Below, piece by piece: positions 61,834 to 64,000 of a stretch of 64,000 bases of DNA. This DNA is from Solirubrobacteraceae bacterium. Its GTDB lineage: Bacteria; Actinomycetota; Thermoleophilia; Solirubrobacterales; Solirubrobacteraceae. The first letter of the stretch is position 1, and every line of letters begins with the position of its first letter. The stretch spans positions 1 through 64,000 of the forward strand of contig JAPSGI010000003.1 in assembly GCA_031177685.1 (NCBI GenBank), written 5' to 3'. Below the pieces are notes generated by a model, which did no database searches, was not told the DNA's origin, and saw only the letters and a list, made by a program, of their open reading frames with translations. A program made the position numbers and the translations under genes.

Positions 61834-64000
61834 CTACAGGAGCTTTCCGATCAGCCCCGTCATCACGAGGAGGCTGAGCAGGACGCCCACGAGGAGCAGG
61901 CCGGCAGCGAACGCCCACTCGGGCGGCATCCAGCTCGGCTGCTCGCGCTGCGCCGGAACGCGCCGGCCGGCCGCACGCGCCGCGCGGGCCCGCTGGATCG
62001 CCTCGGCGCGGCGGCGGCGGGCCTCGACGGCGGTCTCGTCGCGACGGCGGGGCGGCGGGGCGCTCTCGGTGGCGGCGCCGCCCCCCACTGCCGCCGCGAC
62101 AGGCTCCCCGGACCTCACCTGCGCCGCGGCCAGCGCCTCCTCGAGCTCGGCGACGCGCCGGTCGGCTTCCGCGCGCGCCTCGGCGTGCGCGGCCAGGATC
62201 GACTCCAGCTGCCCGCGCCCCTCGGCCTCCTCGGCGAGGCGGAGCTCCAGCCGCTCGCGCTCCTGGAGCACGGCCGCGAGACGCTCCTCGACGTCCTGGC
62301 GCGCCCGCCCTTCCGCGTCCGAGCCGGACCGCGCGTCGACGAGCTGCGCTTCCAGCTCCGTCGCGCGAGCTCCGGTGGCGCGTACCGTGGTCTCGAGCTC
62401 CGCCGCGCGGGCCTCGGTGGCGCGTAGGGCGGTCTCGAGCTGCGCCGCCCGCTCCCCCGCAGCACGCAGCTGCCGCTCGAGCTCGTCGGAGCTCCCATCC
62501 GCACTTGCCCGAGCCGCCGCGAGCTCACCCCGCAGCTGCTCGACCTGCCGATCGGCGGACGCGCGGACCTGCGCGAGCTCCCCGGCGAGCCGCCGCTCCG
62601 TGTCCGCCGCCCGGCCGGACATCTCCGTCGCGCGCGCTTCCGCGGCGCCGGCACGGCTCTCGAGTTCCCGCGCGCGGGCGTCGGCTTCTCGGGCGTGCAT
62701 CTCGAATTCCGACGCGCGCGTCTCGGCTTCTTCCGCGCGCGCTTCCAGCTGCTGGGCGAGCGCCTCGGCTTCTGCGGCTCGCACTTCCAGCGGTCGGACT
62801 CGCGTCTCGGCTTCTTCCGCCCGCGCCTCCAGCTGCTGTGCCCGCGCTTCGGCTTCTCCGGCCCGCGCTTCCAGCGGTTGGACTCGCGTCTCGGCTTCTT
62901 CCGCGCGCGCTTCCAGCTGCTGCGCGTGCGCCTCGGCTTCTGCCGCGCGCGCTTCCAGTTCCTGCGCGCGCTTCTCGGCGTCTCCGGCGCGCGCCTGGAG
63001 TTGTTGCGCGCGCGCGTCGACCTCTCCCGCCCGCGTTTCGATTTCCAGCGCGCGCGTTTCCAGCTCGAGCGCGCGGGCCTCGACCTCGCCTGCACGGCTC
63101 TCGGCTTCCTGCGCGCGGCGCAGGGCCTTGGCCGTCTCGTGCTCGGCGACCTCGGCGCGGCGTCGCGTGTCTGCGAGTGCCGCGGCCGCCTCGACGCCGG
63201 CGGCCTCTACCTCGTCGCGCGCTCGCCTGGCCTCGGCTTCCGCATTTTGGATCCGCGCCGCCAGCTCCTCGGCTCGCGACGATGCCGTCTGCGCCTCCTC
63301 CTCGAGCGAGTGCGCCCGCTGGCGGGCGTCGTCGCGCTCGGCGCGCACGGCGTCCGCCTCGGCCTCAAGCAGCGCGGCGCGATCGCCGGCGTCGGCCGCG
63401 GCCGTCTCGGCCTGCGTGAGCCGCGCTTCCAGTCCCTGGGCGCGAGCGGTGGCATCGGCGGCGGCGGCCTCCGTTTGGGTGAGGCGCTCCTGCAGCGCAT
63501 CGGCCCGCGCGGCTGCCTCGGCGAGCTCGTCGCGCTCGCGCTGCACCCGCGCGAGCGCGATGTCGCGTTCCTCGCGCTCGGCGGCGGCGCGCTGCACCAA
63601 GGCCTCCAGCTCGACGGCGCGATCTGCGCCGGCCCGCGCCTCGTCGCGCTCGGCTTCGAGCCGGGCGACGATCTCGCCTCGCTCCTCCGCCTCGCGCGTC
63701 GCCCGCTCGAGCTGCGCGCCGAGATCGTCGAGCTGCGCCCGCGCCGCATCGCGCTCGTCGGCGAGCCGTGCGGCGGAGCCCGCCTGCTCCTCCAACGCCC
63801 GCGCCCGCTGCTCCTGCGCATCGGCTCGTCCGCGTGCCTCCTCCACAGACCGCAGGAGCTCTTCGCGCTGTGCCTGCGCCGCCCGCGCGGCTTCGCGAGC
63901 CTCTTCGAGGTCGCCCCTCAGCGAATCTTGCTCGGCCTGCGCGGCCGTCGCGGCTTGCTGGGCCGCTTCGAGACCGGCTTGGAGGGCGTCGCGCTCGGCC
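61834..64000 (-). CDS. tail-anchored coiled-coil protein with 14-residue repeats, N terminus beyond the window
   Basis: The frame is open to the right edge, so the start is not seen; at least 722 residues are present. Nearly the whole visible part is continuous coiled coil of Glu, Ala, Arg, Leu and Gln in heptads. The middle section (62700-63035) repeats a 14-residue unit of the type ARAQQLEARAEEAE. Near the C terminus come a basic segment (RRRAEAIQRARAARAAGRR) and one helix (WAFAAGLLLVGVLLSLLVMTGLIGKLL) that ends the protein, so it is tail-anchored with the coil in the cytoplasm. It could be a membrane-attached scaffold or spacer. Low-complexity sequence makes family assignment by eye unsafe. 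Confidence 0.85.
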   Translation of the reverse strand, partial: AERDALQAGLEAAQQAATAAQAEQDSLRGDLEEAREAARAAQAQREELLRSVEEARGRADAQEQRARALEEQAGSAARLADERDAARAQLDDLGAQLERATREAEERGEIVARLEAERDEARAGADRAVELEALVQRAAAEREERDIALARVQRERDELAEAAARADALQERLTQTEAAAADATARAQGLEARLTQAETAAADAGDRAALLEAEADAVRAERDDARQRAHSLEEEAQTASSRAEELAARIQNAEAEARRARDEVEAAGVEAAAALADTRRRAEVAEHETAKALRRAQEAESRAGEVEARALELETRALEIETRAGEVDARAQQLQARAGDAEKRAQELEARAAEAEAHAQQLEARAEEAETRVQPLEARAGEAEARAQQLEARAEEAETRVRPLEVRAAEAEALAQQLEARAEEAETRASEFEMHAREADARARELESRAGAAEARATEMSGRAADTERRLAGELAQVRASADRQVEQLRGELAAARASADGSSDELERQLRAAGERAAQLETALRATEARAAELETTVRATGARATELEAQLVDARSGSDAEGRARQDVEERLAAVLQERERLELRLAEEAEGRGQLESILAAHAEARAEADRRVAELEEALAAAQVRSGEPVAAAVGGGAATESAPPPRRRDETAVEARRRRAEAIQRARAARAAGRRVPAQREQPSWMPPEWAFAAGLLLVGVLLSLLVMTGLIGKLL
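62700..63035 (-). repeat. exact 42-bp-period repeat in a coiled-coil gene
   Basis: Aligned copies of (C/T)TTCCAG-type seeds start at 62742, 62784, 62826, 62868, 62910, 62952 and 62994, each exactly 42 bases apart, with a weaker copy at 62700. Each unit codes 14 residues, two heptads, and alternate units are more alike (84-bp higher-order period), suggesting duplication of a pair. Confidence 0.85.

Noticed and set aside
62700-63035. Regular repeats considered as a CRISPR array.
   Set aside because: The 42-bp units are contiguous, in frame and coiled-coil coding, with no distinct spacers and no cas genes nearby.

Overview
The window is very GC-rich, dense and mostly free of mobile DNA. It looks like the chromosome of a high-GC actinobacterium. 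A cobalamin-dependent ribonucleotide reductase, CtaA-type heme A synthase, many GTG starts, abundant NAD(P)-dependent sugar epimerases and a habit of placing TAGNNT hexamers directly in front of start codons together suggest Thermoleophilia/Solirubrobacterales. That taxonomic placement is inference; no rRNA or marker set is present.

Layout. 1-0.7 kb holds a gene start at the edge plus debris of an FAD oxidase and an anti-sigma factor. 0.8-1.6 kb is an HxlR-type regulator. From 1.6 to about 40.7 kb lies one large surface-polysaccharide locus: GDP-mannose dehydratase, several nucleotide-sugar epimerases and a dehydrogenase, a CDP-sugar operon (rfbG, rfbF, flippase, C-methyltransferase, second methyltransferase, RfbC-like epimerase, reductase; 12.6-19.6 kb), a long series of GT2 and GT4 glycosyltransferases, large membrane proteins, and a Wzm/Wzt ABC exporter whose ATPase has a C-terminal glycan-binding domain, next to an 864-residue HAD-type protein. 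A vapBC toxin-antitoxin pair and an AAA/DUF4143 ATPase are embedded near 6-9 kb. The genes would make activated sugars in the cytoplasm, assemble and decorate a glycan on a lipid carrier, and export it by flippase and/or ABC transporter; an O-antigen-ligase/polymerase-like protein sits much further right (59.5-61.8 kb).

40.7-51.9 kb is more conserved-looking: ctaA, a compositionally foreign methyltransferase/glycosyltransferase pair, msrB, a degenerate GGDEF membrane protein, a secreted GH-A-type glycosidase, small membrane proteins, a TPM-like secreted protein with a GGGDF tail, an SDR, a lipoprotein and an alpha/beta hydrolase, closed by a strong terminator. 52-55.9 kb is a lower-GC accessory patch: two PASTA proteins, a GAF-like membrane protein, several tiny genes, two consecutive RNA-like stem-loops, and a HELGH metallopeptidase translationally coupled to a 70-residue partner. 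nrdJ follows, then a secreted protein, the ligase-like protein, and a tail-anchored coiled-coil protein built of exact 42-bp periods that runs off the right edge.

Two patterns recur across the window. First, at least sixteen genes have TANNNT (usually TAGNNT) 6-11 bp before the start codon and no Shine-Dalgarno, which suggests leaderless transcripts. Second, four convergent gene pairs end inside one shared palindromic CTAG, with the TAG stops interlocked. If the small genes listed here are accepted, no stretch over 300 bases is empty.
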